A DNA stretch of 64,000 nt from Caulochytrium protostelioides (taxonomy: Eukaryota; Chytridiomycota; Caulochytriomycetes; Caulochytriales; Caulochytriaceae): assembly GCA_003615045.1 (NCBI GenBank), contig ML014161.1, positions 1 to 64,000 on the forward strand, read 5' to 3'. The notes beneath the pieces were generated by a model, which worked only from the letters and a program-made list of their open reading frames with translations, searched no databases and was not told the origin of the DNA. Of the stretch, positions 20,051-31,620 are shown one piece after another. The translations under genes and the position numbers were made by a program. Position 1 is the stretch's first letter. Each line of letters opens with the position of its first letter.

Positions 20051-20629
20051 TTAGAGCTGACCGCACTTCTCGATGGTGATCTTGGCCGAGGGCTTGCCGG
20101 AGGTGCGGCCGTAGCCCTCGATCTTCTTGACGAGCTCCATGCCGTCGCCGATGACGCGGCCGAAGACGACGTGCTTGCGGTCGAGCCACGGGCAGGGCAC
20201 GGTGGTGATGAAGAACTGCGAGCCGTTGGTGTCCGGGCCGGCGTTGGCCATGGACAGGAGGCCGGGCTCGGTGTGGCGCTCGGTGAAGTTCTCGTCAGGG
20301 AACTTGAGGCCGTAGATGGACTTGCCGCCCGTGCCGTTGTGGGCGGTGAAGTCACCACCCTGGAGCATGAACTGCGGGATGATGCGGTGGAAGCCGGAGC
20401 CCTCGTAGCCGAAGCCCTTCTCCTTGGTGCAGAGGGCGCGGAAGTTCTCGGCGGTCTTGGGGACAATGTCGTCGAACAGCTCGAACTCAATGCGGCCGGC
20501 GGCCTCGTTGTTGATCGTGATGTCGAAGAAGCACTTGGTACGGGGAGCCATGGTGGACAGACTGCGGATGCCAAGACGAACAGACGTCGCGGGGGCCAGG
20601 GTGCGGGCGAAGACGCGCGTGCCGAACAT
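20051..20629 (-). CDS. Cyclophilin-type peptidyl-prolyl isomerase, probably mitochondrial and cytosolic forms
   Basis: The PPIase catalyses cis/trans isomerisation of prolyl bonds. The mature domain (residues 27-192) is a full single-domain cyclophilin. Active-site residues are visible in [15 protein letters not shown], in the NGSQFFI segment and in [12 protein letters not shown], the Trp being the one associated with cyclosporin binding in this family. The first ATG (20629) gives an Arg-rich, acid-free amphipathic leader ([13 protein letters not shown]...RLGIRSLST) typical of a mitochondrial presequence. A second in-frame ATG at 20551 (MAPRTK) would give a 166-residue cytosolic cyclophilin A. 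Codons before 20629 are open but begin with TTG. Production of both forms from one gene is known in other fungi and is inferred here. No intron is present. Confidence 0.95.
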   Translation of the reverse strand: MFGTRVFARTLAPATSVRLGIRSLSTMAPRTKCFFDITINNEAAGRIEFELFDDIVPKTAENFRALCTKEKGFGYEGSGFHRIIPQFMLQGGDFTAHNGTGGKSIYGLKFPDENFTERHTEPGLLSMANAGPDTNGSQFFITTVPCPWLDRKHVVFGRVIGDGMELVKKIEGYGRTSGKPSAKITIEKCGQL

Positions 20630-22916
20630 CGTGAATCGGAAGTTGCAGAAATGGGGGGTAGGTGGGATGAAAATGAACGCGTGAGGGGGACGTGTCGTGC
20701 ACAAGTTTCATACGATAATAGTATCAGGTCACACGTATCGTCCGTGTGCGGGTATCCGGAAAACCGAGAAGTGCGTCGATTCAAACACGTGTGGCAAGCA
20801 TACGCATAAGTGAAATATCGAGCAACACGCGTCACGGCCAGGCGAGAGTGGATAGGGAAAGGAGCAGGAGCGGAAAGAAGAGGAGGGGGCCGACAGTCGT
20901 GCGCAAGGCAGACGAGTGGGGGGGCATGAGGGTCCATGCAGCAGAAGACCATGGAAAGCAAGAGCGCCAACAAGCACACCGTAGTGGACAACGCCCGAAA
21001 GCACAGCGTTCAAAAGGAAAGAAAAACGCGTTATCACCGCGTCATCCGGATCCATCCGACAAGGCCAACATAACAACCGACAAACGACAGCCGCGTATCA
21101 CATGAAAGAGAACAATCGAGCATACGAGGGTGAGTGGATCCGGTTTCGCAAAGCCATCACGTCGTCACGCGCAGAGCCAGCCGATGCATGCGACAGAGCA
21201 TGGACGCGTCGCTTCGCGTCGGATAGTACGACGGGCCTCTCACCGTGATGGTTCATCCCCCGTGGTGCACAGGCGACCACATGCGAGGAAGCATCATGGG
21301 CCGCCGAATCCGTGATCAGCGACGCGGCATGCTACGAAACGTCGGGACGAGACTTCTCGCTCCAGACGCTTCCGTTCCGAGACTATCGCGACGTACGCGA
21401 CGCAAGCGGTACCGTGTCGAGTCGTGAGCTTACCTTAAAAGTGTGGAGTCAGGGGGAAAAGAGAGAGAAAATGTCAGTATCGTTCAGTCAGGCGTGGTTA
21501 GTGGGGCTCCAGACGCGTTCCTGGCTGTCCATCCGGATCCGACACGCATCATTTCATACGCGACGGCTCGCGATGCATGAGGACAACGTTGAAGCAAGGC
21601 CCCGGTGGCCCGGTGGCCCGTCCTCCTGTATATAGGGCTGTGTGCCGACCGTCTGCGATGCACGCATGGCCTGGCATGGCCTGGCTTGGCTTGGCCTAGC
21701 ACGGCCGGCGAGCGGCAAGCCGCACGGCCGAGACCCACTGGCGAAGTCCCTGTCGGTGACGGAACCCTCCCTTGTCGCCGGTGGCTTGTCTGTTTGTTGC
21801 GTATGCCGATGTGGGCGATGCCGGGGGCACTCCACACCGGTGGCGACAGGGGGTGTCCGGCCAGAGGGAGAGGCCTAGTGGCAGGGGGAGCCGGGGGGAG
21901 CAGCGCCCCGCGTAGGCAGTGGACCACGATGGATCGCCCTACCACTTCCAGTGACGGTGACATGTGGTTAGTGTGAGAGAGCACTGATTGATCGGTTCAA
22001 ATCGGACAGATGCCAATCGGAGAGATGTCAATCATGGACGAGGGAGGAGCGACAGCTGGGTCGCGTGGACATTAAGGCGGGATCGGTGCTCGCAAGCAAG
22101 CAGGCTCGCATCCATGCGCATCGGTCCCCCCGCCATGGCATGATGGTATGATTGGTGCCCGTATATGATGAGATCAAGCACGGTAGGACACGAGACGGAA
22201 CGATACTCAAGCGCATTCTTCTTTCTGTCCCCAAGATGTGATGTCCATCATGGCCATGGGCACGCCTATCAGCGAGGAAGAAAGCCAGCCGCGAACACCG
22301 CGTAGACGGTGGCGGTGATCCGCCGGGGAAGGTTTAAAGAGGGTCTATGATCCGCCTGTTCACATAGACGATCACATCATTCTCGTGCTGGCCTTGCAGC
22401 GGGGTTCCTTCTGTCCGACGACCATGGACGACAGCACAGATCCCAACGATCCGGTGAATCAGGGTGGGTGAGCTCGCCCACCCCTTTTTGCGGACGGTCC
22501 GGCTTTAGGCGACTGCGCCACACCCCGCGGGTCGGGGGTCCTCGTCGTCGCCACCACTTCTCTGGAGCAAGCGCAGACGGAGAAATTACATTCAAGGGCT
22601 GGCGAAGAAAGACATCCTTCCGAAGCATCGGTGTCACGCAGCCGAGGCGTCGACCAGCGAGCGTCATCAGGTCGAAGGATGGATATCGCCGTGACATCGA
22701 CGATCGACCTGGTCCGTCGCCTTCGCGCCTGCGTGGTCTCTCTTCGGCGGCAAACTCCGACGCCGAGCACGGGTTCCATCCTCGGGTCCCACCGCAGCAC
22801 CCATCTCACCGTTTCCGCGGCAGCCGGCGTTCGTTTAGAGAATTGGCCGCGGCGCAGAACCGCTCGTTCACGGGCCTCAGTGATCCGTCGGCGCCACAGC
22901 GCCTTCTGTCGCCACC
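20630..22916. other. Divergent intergenic region (cyclophilin / THADA-like)
   Basis: This 2.3-kb region separates two diverging genes and should hold both promoters. Short GC-rich direct repeats of the catggcctggc/cttggc type occur at 21665-21700. No coding similarity or RNA gene was recognised. A ggttcaaatcg sequence near 21996 lacks the rest of a tRNA. Confidence 0.5.
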
Positions 22917-25900
22917 ATGGGCGCCCGATCCGGCCGCGGCCCCGGCGGCCGTGGCAGCGGCAGCAGCAGCGCCGGCGGCGGCCTCACCGCTACGCCAGCT
23001 GCTATCAAGCCGAAGGGCACTTACGGCAAGGGCCATGTCGGCTTCCCGACGGCGTCGCTGCCCGTCGACATCCTCTCGCTCCTGCCGGCACCGCACCCCA
23101 GGATTGCCACGCCGCTGCTGCAGTCGTACGCGGCGCTGCGCAATGCGTCGAAGGCCCATGAGCAGCTCGCCGGGCTGCGGACGCTGGCGCAGCTAGCGGC
23201 CGCGCCGCCGCACGGCGACGGCGATGATTGGAACGGCCGCGTGGCCGCGGCCATCGCGCACGCCATCGGGATGTGGCTGCGTCAGTTGGTCGCCGACGCC
23301 GCCGCCACCGTGCCGCCCGGCCAACCGGCCCTGTTGGAGGGCCTGGCCCTCGCGCTGCAGGCGCTCTGCACGCGCGCCGCGATGGTGGCCTCCGGATCGA
23401 CACCGCCGCGTCGGCTCGCGCTGGCGTATCTGATGGGCGACGACGACGCCACCCCGACGTGGCCATCGTTGCCGCGGGTGGACGACGACGTCCAACGGTA
23501 TGTGGCGCAGGTGGACCCCCTCGTCTTCATGCTGCGGCCGCTCCTGTCCGACACTGCGAGCGCCGCGCGCTACGGCGATCTCTGCGAGACCGGCCGGCTC
23601 GCAGACCGCATCCGCGACGATGTGGCTCGGCTCCACCCGACGTGGCCGCTGGCACGCGCCACGGATGCGTCGGCCCCGGCTGGCGACGAGCTGAGCGCCA
23701 CCAAGCGCGAGCTCGTGATCGCCGCTCTACTCAAGCTGGCGACGGCCGTCCTCTCGGCCACGACCGGCCCGATCCCACCCGCCGTCGGCACGATGGTCCG
23801 CGGCATGGCGCCCTTCTGGTTCCGCTATCTCGATGCAGCGAACGTGCACGGCGGCCATGTCGACCACATGATCGCTGCCGGGCGTGCGCTCGATGCTGTG
23901 CTGCTTGTCGACGGCGCGGACGCGGAGAAGTCCGCCGTGTGGCGGCTGCTGCAGCCACCGGCCGCCGTCACCGCGGACACTCAGGACGTCGTGATGAATC
24001 CGACGGACTCCTTCACAGCGAACGAAGGTGCGGCGACGGCGACGACGCCGACGCCGCCGCCGACGATGCCGTCGACCGACCCGTGGACGTGGATGTGGAC
24101 GCCATCCGCCCGCGGGATGGCTCCCATCTGCGTGGCGCGCGGCTTGCTGTCCATGATCGATGCCACAAACGCCCACCAGCCGCTCCGATCGGTGGTGGCC
24201 TATGGCGGCAGCGGCGGCGCCGACGCGCCGCTGTGGGACACGCCGGCGCTGCAGGCGCTCATGAACCCGGTCATGGCGGCGTGCTCGCGAGCCCAGCTGA
24301 GCGCCGACCGCATTCTCGCCCACCAGAACCTCCAGCTCTGGATACATGCGGCGCGCGCCGTTGCCGCCGCCGCGCCGCTTGCCCGGGCATCGCCCGCGGC
24401 GCCGGCGCTCGTGTCCGAGGCGGCGCTGAAGGCCGTCTGCCTGCTCGTGCTCGAGCACTGGGATACACAGGCCGACGGCACGCGGCCCGTCCTGGCCGAT
24501 ATTCTCGAGGTCGCGCTGAGCCTGCTGCGCCACGTCGCGCCGACCCCGGCCACCATCGCCGTTTCGGCCACCCTCAAGGACATTCTGGCCGAGATCATTC
24601 GGCTGCCATGGACCCAGCGCGCCAAGTATGATTTCCTGGCCACATGCATCCAGTCCGAAGGATATGGCGCCGCGAAGAACACCACCCTTAACGCGGTGTT
24701 TGCGATGGAGCCCGAGCTGTTCGCGGCGTCGTTCCTGCACGCCCGCAACCCGCTGCTCTGCGCGCGCGTCATGACGCTGCTGGCCACAGTCTTTGCCGCC
24801 CTCGTGCCCGGCACCAAATGGGGGTCGGCCACGCCGCCCGCGACGCCGGCCCAGCTCGCCGCGACGCCTCGGCTGGCGGCGTTTACGGCGGCCCTCGTGG
24901 CGGCCCTCCGCAGCCCCGACACCGTGCTCCGCAAATCCCTGAGCGAGCGCTTGCTCACGGGCATGCTCAACCATGCGCCGGGCTACCTCGCGGTGTTGCT
25001 CGCCGCCATTTTTGCGGACCCCGCGCCGACGAAGGCCACGGGGTCGGCGGCGTCAACGCCGTTTGCCCTGATGGCCGTGCTGCGCGCGGCGCGCGCCGCG
25101 GCCGTCTCCCACCCGGCGATGCACATCCTCAGCGATGCGCCTGCTTCCGCCCGCGTGGCGGCGGATGCGGAGGCGGACCCAGCCTTCACGCCGGCGATCG
25201 CGGCCCAGATGCGGGAGTGCTTGGACGAAGCGCTGCAGCACCCGGACACGAACCTGCGTCTCGATGCGCTCGGGTTTGCGGTGACGTCGCGCAAGATGAC
25301 GGCGCCATTCTCGGCCGACGAGCTGGCCTGCGCGCAGACCGGGTTCACGCTGGCGCTCGCGCATCCCTCGGCCGAGTTCCGGCAGCGCGTGACCGTCATG
25401 TTCAAGCACTTTCTCATGCGCATGAAGCAGGCCCGCCACGCGATTGCGCGCGATCTGCGGTCCCAGACCCGCTTCTACGACCCGGCGGTCGGCCATTCGC
25501 CTCAGGCGCAGCAGCTTCTGAAGACGGCCGAGCAGCACTGGGCCGCCGTGACCGACATCATGCGGCTGCTGGAGCACCACCTCTCGCCGAGCGCGGACTC
25601 GAAAAGCACGTACCTGATCCTCGCATGGACCGAAGTCTATCTGGACATCAGCGAGACGTCGATAGCGGTCATTGGCCAACCCCCGCGATCCGTCGCCGCC
25701 CAGCGTGCCACCGACACCCCGCAGGCGGGCAGCCGCAGCGGTCGCTGTCCTGTCGCGACGGCTTCGCCGCCAACGGCGCAGCCCGTGATGCCGACGCTGC
25801 CGGGCGTCCCCGCGTATGTGTGCGACACGGCGTTCCCGCCGGTGACACCGCACCTGACGGAAATGCTGCTCGGCGTGATCCTGCACGACACGTACGATAC

Positions 25901-26698
25901 CCACCGCGACCGCGCCTTCGCAATCTTGCAGCGCCTGCCAGTGGCGCACCACGCCGCTGCGTATCCTCGCACGGTTCTCGCGCCGCGCGTGCTTGGTCGG
26001 CTGCTGTGGCAGCGGCTCGCCAGCCCCCGCGCCAACGTCAGCGACGGCGGGGTGCTCCTGCTGCAGCTCGTCATGGCGGCGATCCTCGTTCCGCAGCGCC
26101 TGGGGCTCCGCTTCCCGCCGCCCGACACGCCTGCCGCGCGTGCCGGCGTCACGCTCCACCCCATCGCGGCGCTGGTGCCCGCCGACGCGGCGCCGCTGCT
26201 TGCGCCGCGCGGCGGCACCGGCGACGCCGACGACGCCGACGACGCGGCCGAGCGCCGTGTCGCGATGGCGGTCACGCTGCAGCTGCTGGACGTGCTCGCG
26301 GCGGTGGTGGCAGCGCGGCTCGCGGCCGCGGAGGCGGACATCGTGCGCGCGGCGCGCGCCGCGCCGGTCCACGGCTTTCTGCATGCGTCGCGGGCGCTGC
26401 TCGCGCGCGCATGGCCGCCGCATGCCGCGCGCCCGGCGGCCGCCGGCGTCTTGGCTGACCGCGTCCGACTGGCCCACGCGCCGTACTCGCGCGGGGCGCT
26501 GGCGCCGGCGGATCTGGACGACCCGCAGGTCCGGTCGCTGTGGACGGCGGCCGTGCACCGGCTGCGCGACCACGCGCTCCGCGCCCTCGATGCCGCCGCG
26601 TTCGCGTGTGGTGACCGCGAATTCTTGCGTGAATCATCGGCCCAGGGTGAAGCTGCGAGCGAAGCCATCGCCGCTGGCGCCGACGACGTGATTCTCGC

Positions 26699-26794
<96 letters not shown>

Positions 26795-29700
26795 CGACGA
26801 CGACGACCAGAATCAGCGGATGGTGCCGCAGGCGACTGCGTCCTCGAAGAGCAACCAACGCGTGCTGCATCACAGTTTCCGCATGATCCAGCAAGCGACG
26901 CTCGTGCTGGAAGCGGTGCTGTGCAACCCGGCGCTGGTGTCGCCGCGGCCGCCGGCGTCGCAGCGTGTCGTGTCGCCCGTCACCTACGAGGCAGTGAGCC
27001 GGACGCTGCTCGCCCTGCTGCGGACGCTGCGTCACCGGGGCGCTTTTGCCGCGGCAGCCACATGCTTCACGGCGCTGTGCCGCTTCGCGGCCGAGACGCC
27101 CGCGGCTGGCGTCGCCCACCTGCCCGCCGCGCTCCTGACCGAAGCATGCCGCGAGCTGCAAGCGAAGGACATCTCGGTCTCGCGGCGCTCGGGCGGGCTG
27201 CCGTACGCGGTGCTCGCGATCGTCAGCATCCCGAGCCCGCAGCAGCCGCAGCTGCTCGACCGCGCCATGCAGACCCTGCTCGCCCACCTCGCGGCGGTGC
27301 GGACGCTCGCGGCCCCGGACGTCGCCGACCCGCGGATGGTGCATGCGTTCAACATGATCCGCAGCGTGTTCCAGGACGCCGGCCTGATGCGTCTGCTCGG
27401 GAGCTACCTGCCAGAGCTGCTCGGCACGACGCTCGTGTGCCTGACGAGCCGCCACTTCCCGCTGCGCAACGCCGCGGCGATGCTGTTCGCCGTTCTGATG
27501 GCGAAGGGGCTCGGCATCAAGCAGGCCAGTGGCGGCGGGTCGATGCTCTCGATCCGCGAATTCTTTGCCCGCTACGAGACGCTGCGTGCCTTCCTGCTCG
27601 ACGCGCTCGCCGCCGCCCTGCGCACGGCGCCCGACGTGGCGGGAGCCGCGTGGGACGGCGGCCCCGTCGCTCGTCAGACGACGCCGCCGCCGATGGCGGT
27701 GCATCCCGATCGCGACGCGCAAGCGCTGGTGAACCCGATTCTGCTGGTGTTGGGGCGCCTGCGCCCGGGCCTGCTCGACGCAAGCCTGCAGGGCGCCGCG
27801 GATGCGGCGAACGCGGCGTTCCTGCACAGCGCGCGCGGCATGCTCGTCCGGCTGGCGGCGTGGCCGGTCTACAAGACGCGCGTTCTTGCCGCGCGGGCCC
27901 TCAGCGCGCTCACGTGCCAGACGGCCGCCCAGACCGCGACGCCGCTCGCCGACGCCGACGGGGCCCCCAGCGCCATCGGCGTCGCCGCGACGATGGACCA
28001 GCTCGTGCAGCACCTCGTGGCGCGGCTGACGCCGCTGGGCGACCGAGGCGCGCGCGTGCATCCGAGCACCGACAACGCCGTCCACGGGCTGCTGCTGCAG
28101 CTGCGCCACGTCGGCGCCGTCCACGACACCTACGACGGCCTGGGCCTCGACCGCGTCGCGGCGCTCGCGCAGCTGCCCGTCGCGGCGCATGTTGACGGCG
28201 CCGCGTCGCTCCTCACCGGCGACGAATCGCCGGCCTACACGTCGTCGCGTGACGATCCGCAGGCGGCGAACGCGACAGCGGCGCTCTTGGGCGACGCGAC
28301 GGCGCTGCCGGCGTCGCTCGTCGCGCAGCTGCGCACCCTGCTGCCATACGTGGCGCTGTTCCTGCGGACCGGGCTCCTGCTGCGCCTGCCGTCGCCGGTG
28401 GCGCAGTCGGTGCTGCTCGAGCTCCTGTGGTCGCATGCGCTCGTGTGGCTCCTGGCGTGGCAGGCCACCGATGCAGCGAGCGTGCAGGCGCTGTGCGCTG
28501 ACGGCCACGTGGCCTCTGTGAGCGCGTTGCTGGCCATGCTCGCCGACCAGCTGGACGCGCTCACCGCGGCCCTCACGGACCCCGCCCTGCAGTCCCGACG
28601 CCACCCGATCGGCGGGCTCGCGTTCCTGGTGCAGGCCCGCCATGTGCAGCGCATCCTGTGCTTCTACGGCCAGGGCCCCACGGCGCCGTCCGGCGCCACG
28701 GGCGCGCTCAGCGCGCTCGAGATGCTCACGGCCGACGGCCGACTGGCGCTGCCGGTCCTGGACATAGCGGGGCTGCGGTGGGCGGTGGCGCAGTCGCCGC
28801 CGTTGCCGGTCTGCGCCGCGGGCGCGGCGGCCGCCACGTGGACGGCGCCGGCGCGCGCGCTCGCGGGCTGGCTGAACACGCTGACCTGCGCGGCGCCCGT
28901 GGCGCGCGCCAACCTCGCGCGCGCGCTGCTCGTCGCGGTCCTCCGCGTGCCGGCGGACCCGCCTGTGCTCGACTGGCGCGCCGTCGGGGTCCCGAGCGAG
29001 CGCGGCGCCGCGGCGCTGCCGCCGGTGGCCGTGGCCTCCGCTGTCACGCTTGCCGCGTGGCGGTTCGCCGCCGGCGCCGGCGCCGAGGGCGCGGACCCGG
29101 CGGCGACCGCGGCGGCCGTCGAGGCGCTGATGGCGCACGTGGCGGCGATGGGACACGCGACGCAGCCGCTCGCTGTGCGCGTCGCGGCGTGTGGCGCCGT
29201 GCTGGACGTGCTGTGGCCGCTGCTGGCGCCGGCGACGGATCCGCCGGTGGCCGCACCATGGCGCGACCGGTTGCGCCGCCACCTCGAAGTCCACCTGGGC
29301 GCGCTGCTGCACGACGACGCGCGGTTCGTGCGGCTCTCGGCCGCGCACCGTGTCGCGCAGCTCGTGGCGGCGTCGCCCGCGACGCGCCGTGGATGGTGGG
29401 TCGTGGAGCCTGTGGCGCAGGGCCTGCTGGCTGCGCAGGCCCTCGCGCGCGCGCTCGCGTCGCCCGCCGCGGCGGTGGCCTGGGTCGTCGCGCGCCTGGC
29501 CGTCCTGCGGCAGCTGCTGCTGCTCGCGACACGTGGCGCCGCCGCCGACGCCCCGCTGGCCGCGCTGGCCGCCACCGACGCCCCGGCGGCGCGGCGCGAG
29601 GCCGTGTGGGTGGGCCACGCCGTCCGGCTGAGCGCGGCGCCATCGCGCGTCGGGATCGATCTCGCCGACCAGCTCGTCGGGCTCCTGGCGGTGGTGTTCG

Positions 29701-30092
29701 AAGCGCCAACGGGCCGCCCCGACGGGCGCCCGGCCACCGCCATCAATGCCGCCGCCGCCGCCGCCGCCGCCGTTGGCGCCGACCCGACCGCGCTCGCGCC
29801 CGTCCGCCGCGCCATCGCCGGGGAGCCGCGCATCGCCGAGCTGATTGACGCGCTCGCCGCCCAGACGACGCTCCCGCAGGACGACGACGACGACGACGCC
29901 GATATCGCGTCGCTGGAGCGGTGGCACGCCGCCCAGCTCCGGGGGGCGGCGGGCCGCGTGTGCGTCCTGTGGGCGGCGGCCCACGGCGCGGCAGATGCGC
30001 GCGCCATCTCCGGGCCGCCGGCGCCGTCCCAGGGCCGGGTGGACCCGCTTCTGGCGGAGCGCCTGATCGACATCGGGACCTCGGAAGTCTAG
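22917..30092 (+). CDS. THADA/Trm732-like protein (tRNA 2'-O-methylation partner of Trm7)
   Basis: A 2391-residue, Ala-rich helical-repeat protein. Residues ~1415-1520 match the DUF2428 core of the THADA/Trm732 family: ISVSRRSGGLPYAVLAI, then VHAFNMIRSVFQDAGL, then TSRHFPLRNAAAMLFAVLM. In yeast, Trm732 binds the Trm7 methyltransferase and directs 2'-O-methylation of position 32 in certain tRNA anticodon loops. The ATG at 22917 lies in a consensus context (gccaccATGg). The protein is longer than human THADA (1953) and yeast Trm732 (1420). HEAT-like repeats extend on both sides of the core. A run of 36 Asp codons (residues ~1262-1297) interrupts it, and a shorter Asp run lies near residue 2320. 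No intron is apparent. The family assignment rests on the core motif; much of the rest is poorly conserved Ala-rich helix. Confidence 0.85.
26700..26807 (+). repeat. Trinucleotide run (GAC)19(GAT)12(GAC)5 encoding 36 Asp
   Basis: The frame is uninterrupted Asp codons in three blocks that differ only in the third base. Block structure suggests two rounds of slippage expansion, one of GAC units and one of GAT units. It lies just upstream of the DUF2428 core of the THADA-like protein. Confidence 0.97.
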
Positions 30093-30330
30093 GACCCGCC
30101 GAACCGCCGCGGTCACGCATGAACTGCCGAACCACCATCTCCGCCGGTCACGTGCGGATCCATGTGCCGTCTTCTAGTAGAGAGAGAGATATATATAAAA
30201 GCGTGAATGAAGACTACAAAGAAACAGATGCCGGCGGCGGCAGGACGCGACGATGGAAGACGTCAGCCGGCCATGATCGGATCGCACCGGCATGATGCCA
30301 GCGAGATCGGCGCACACATGACGCGTCTGG

Positions 30331-31620
30331 CTAGCCGTAGTACTGCTGCTGCGTGTAATACTGCTGCTGCTGCTGCTGCTGCTGCATGGGCACCTGCGGA
30401 TACATGTCGGCCGGGCTGGACCCGGCGTCGGCCGGCAGACTCGTCATGACGCCGCCCGCCGTCACCGACGGCATCAGATACGCGCCGCCGCCGGGCGCCG
30501 CGTACAGCACCGCCGTCGGGTCGTACCCCAACCCGACCATTTCGGCGCCCGTCGCCGCCGGCGCGCCGTACGCCGCCATGTACGCCGCCTGCTGCTGCTG
30601 TTGTTGTTGCTGGTGATACAGCGCCTCGGGCGCCGTCGCCGCGGCCGCGGCGTAGTAGCCGCTCGAGCCGGGCGCGACGGCGAGGCCCGTGTCGACGCCG
30701 GCCATGGGCCCCGCGTTCGTGATGGCCGCCGCCGTCGACGGCCGGTCGAGGGTCGCGCCGCCGCCGCCGCCGCCGCCGCCGCTGTTGTTGCTGTTGCTGT
30801 TGCTGGTGCTGGTGCCGGTGCCGGTGAGCCCCGTCACCTTGCTGCCGCTGCCGCTGCTGCCGCCGAGGAGGCCGAGCCCGCCGTTCGTGTCGCCGCGCAT
30901 CCGCCGCCGGAAGCGGCTGCTCGGGCGGAGCATCCACTTGCGGATCACGTAGCACCCGATGATCGTGAGCACAATCACGCCGCCGACGACGCCGACGACG
31001 ATCGCGATGGTCGTGGTGCTGCTGGTGCCGCCGTCGTCGTCGCTGGTGGCGGTGTTGCTGCTGCTGCTCGCGCCCGTGTCGCCGTCCGCATCCGTCGGCG
31101 ACGACCCGCTCGCATTGGTGGAGCTGCCGCCGCTGCCGTTGGTGGCGGTGCTGCCCGCCGGCGGGTTGGCGTCGCTGTCGCCGGCGGTCGGCGACGCCGC
31201 GTTGGTGCGCGTCGACTCGGTCGCGCCGGTCGTCGTGGGTGTCGCAGGCTTCGTCGTCACGGTCGCGCCGCGCGTCGGCGACGTCGCCGGCGCGCTCGGC
31301 GACGTCGCCGGCGCGGTCGCATTGCCGTTGTTCTGGCGCCGCTCCAGCCAGTGGCCGCGGGGGGTCGCGTGCGGCGGCTGCGGGTCCGCCGTCAACGCGA
31401 TCGCTGCAACGGCGGCGGCGGGCAGGCCGCGGGCGGCGCGGGCGAGTCGCGGCGCGCCAGCCAACGGCCGATCGGACGCCGCGGCGACGTCGGCAGCGCC
31501 GGCGTGGGCATGGAGGCCGCCGGGCGCGATGATTAGGACGAGGACGAGCGCGAGCACCAGGGTCAAGGGCCGCGCGGCCGCCCAGCGCGCCGCCGGGCGC
31601 GGCTGCGGGTGGGCCTTCAT
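30331..31620 (-). CDS. Ser/Thr-rich type I membrane protein, Mid2/WSC-sensor-like, 429 aa
   Basis: The likely start is the ATG at 31620 (MKAHPQPRP); the longer frame begins with GTG. Residues ~10-42 form a signal peptide. HWLERRQNN (~90-98) looks like a Kex2-type dibasic processing site. Residues ~100-203 are rich in Ser, Thr, Asn and Asp and suitable for O-mannosylation. A clear membrane helix (~204-226, TIAIVVGVVGGVIVLTIIGCYVI) is followed by a basic stop-transfer RKW...RFRRR. The cytosolic tail ends in Gln- and Tyr-rich repeats (QQQ...YYTQQQYYG) encoded by CTG/CAG runs at 30361-30384 and 30591-30612. The layout matches fungal Mid2/Wsc wall-stress sensors that activate the Rho1-Pkc1 pathway, but no WSC cysteine domain is present, so this is architectural inference. 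It is convergent with the THADA-like gene, 238 bp apart. Confidence 0.75.
   Translation of the reverse strand: MKAHPQPRPAARWAAARPLTLVLALVLVLIIAPGGLHAHAGAADVAAASDRPLAGAPRLARAARGLPAAAVAAIALTADPQPPHATPRGHWLERRQNNGNATAPATSPSAPATSPTRGATVTTKPATPTTTGATESTRTNAASPTAGDSDANPPAGSTATNGSGGSSTNASGSSPTDADGDTGASSSSNTATSDDDGGTSSTTTIAIVVGVVGGVIVLTIIGCYVIRKWMLRPSSRFRRRMRGDTNGGLGLLGGSSGSGSKVTGLTGTGTSTSNSNSNNSGGGGGGGGATLDRPSTAAAITNAGPMAGVDTGLAVAPGSSGYYAAAAATAPEALYHQQQQQQQQAAYMAAYGAPAATGAEMVGLGYDPTAVLYAAPGGGAYLMPSVTAGGVMTSLPADAGSSPADMYPQVPMQQQQQQQQYYTQQQYYG

Noticed and set aside
21992-22003. ggttcaaatcgg resembling a tRNA B-box
   Set aside because: No A-box or cloverleaf could be drawn around it.
26634-30116. 1160-codon frame antisense to the THADA-like gene, including a poly-Ile/Val run
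   Set aside because: Shadow of the sense frame; the Ile/Val run is the reverse of the GAT/GAC codons.
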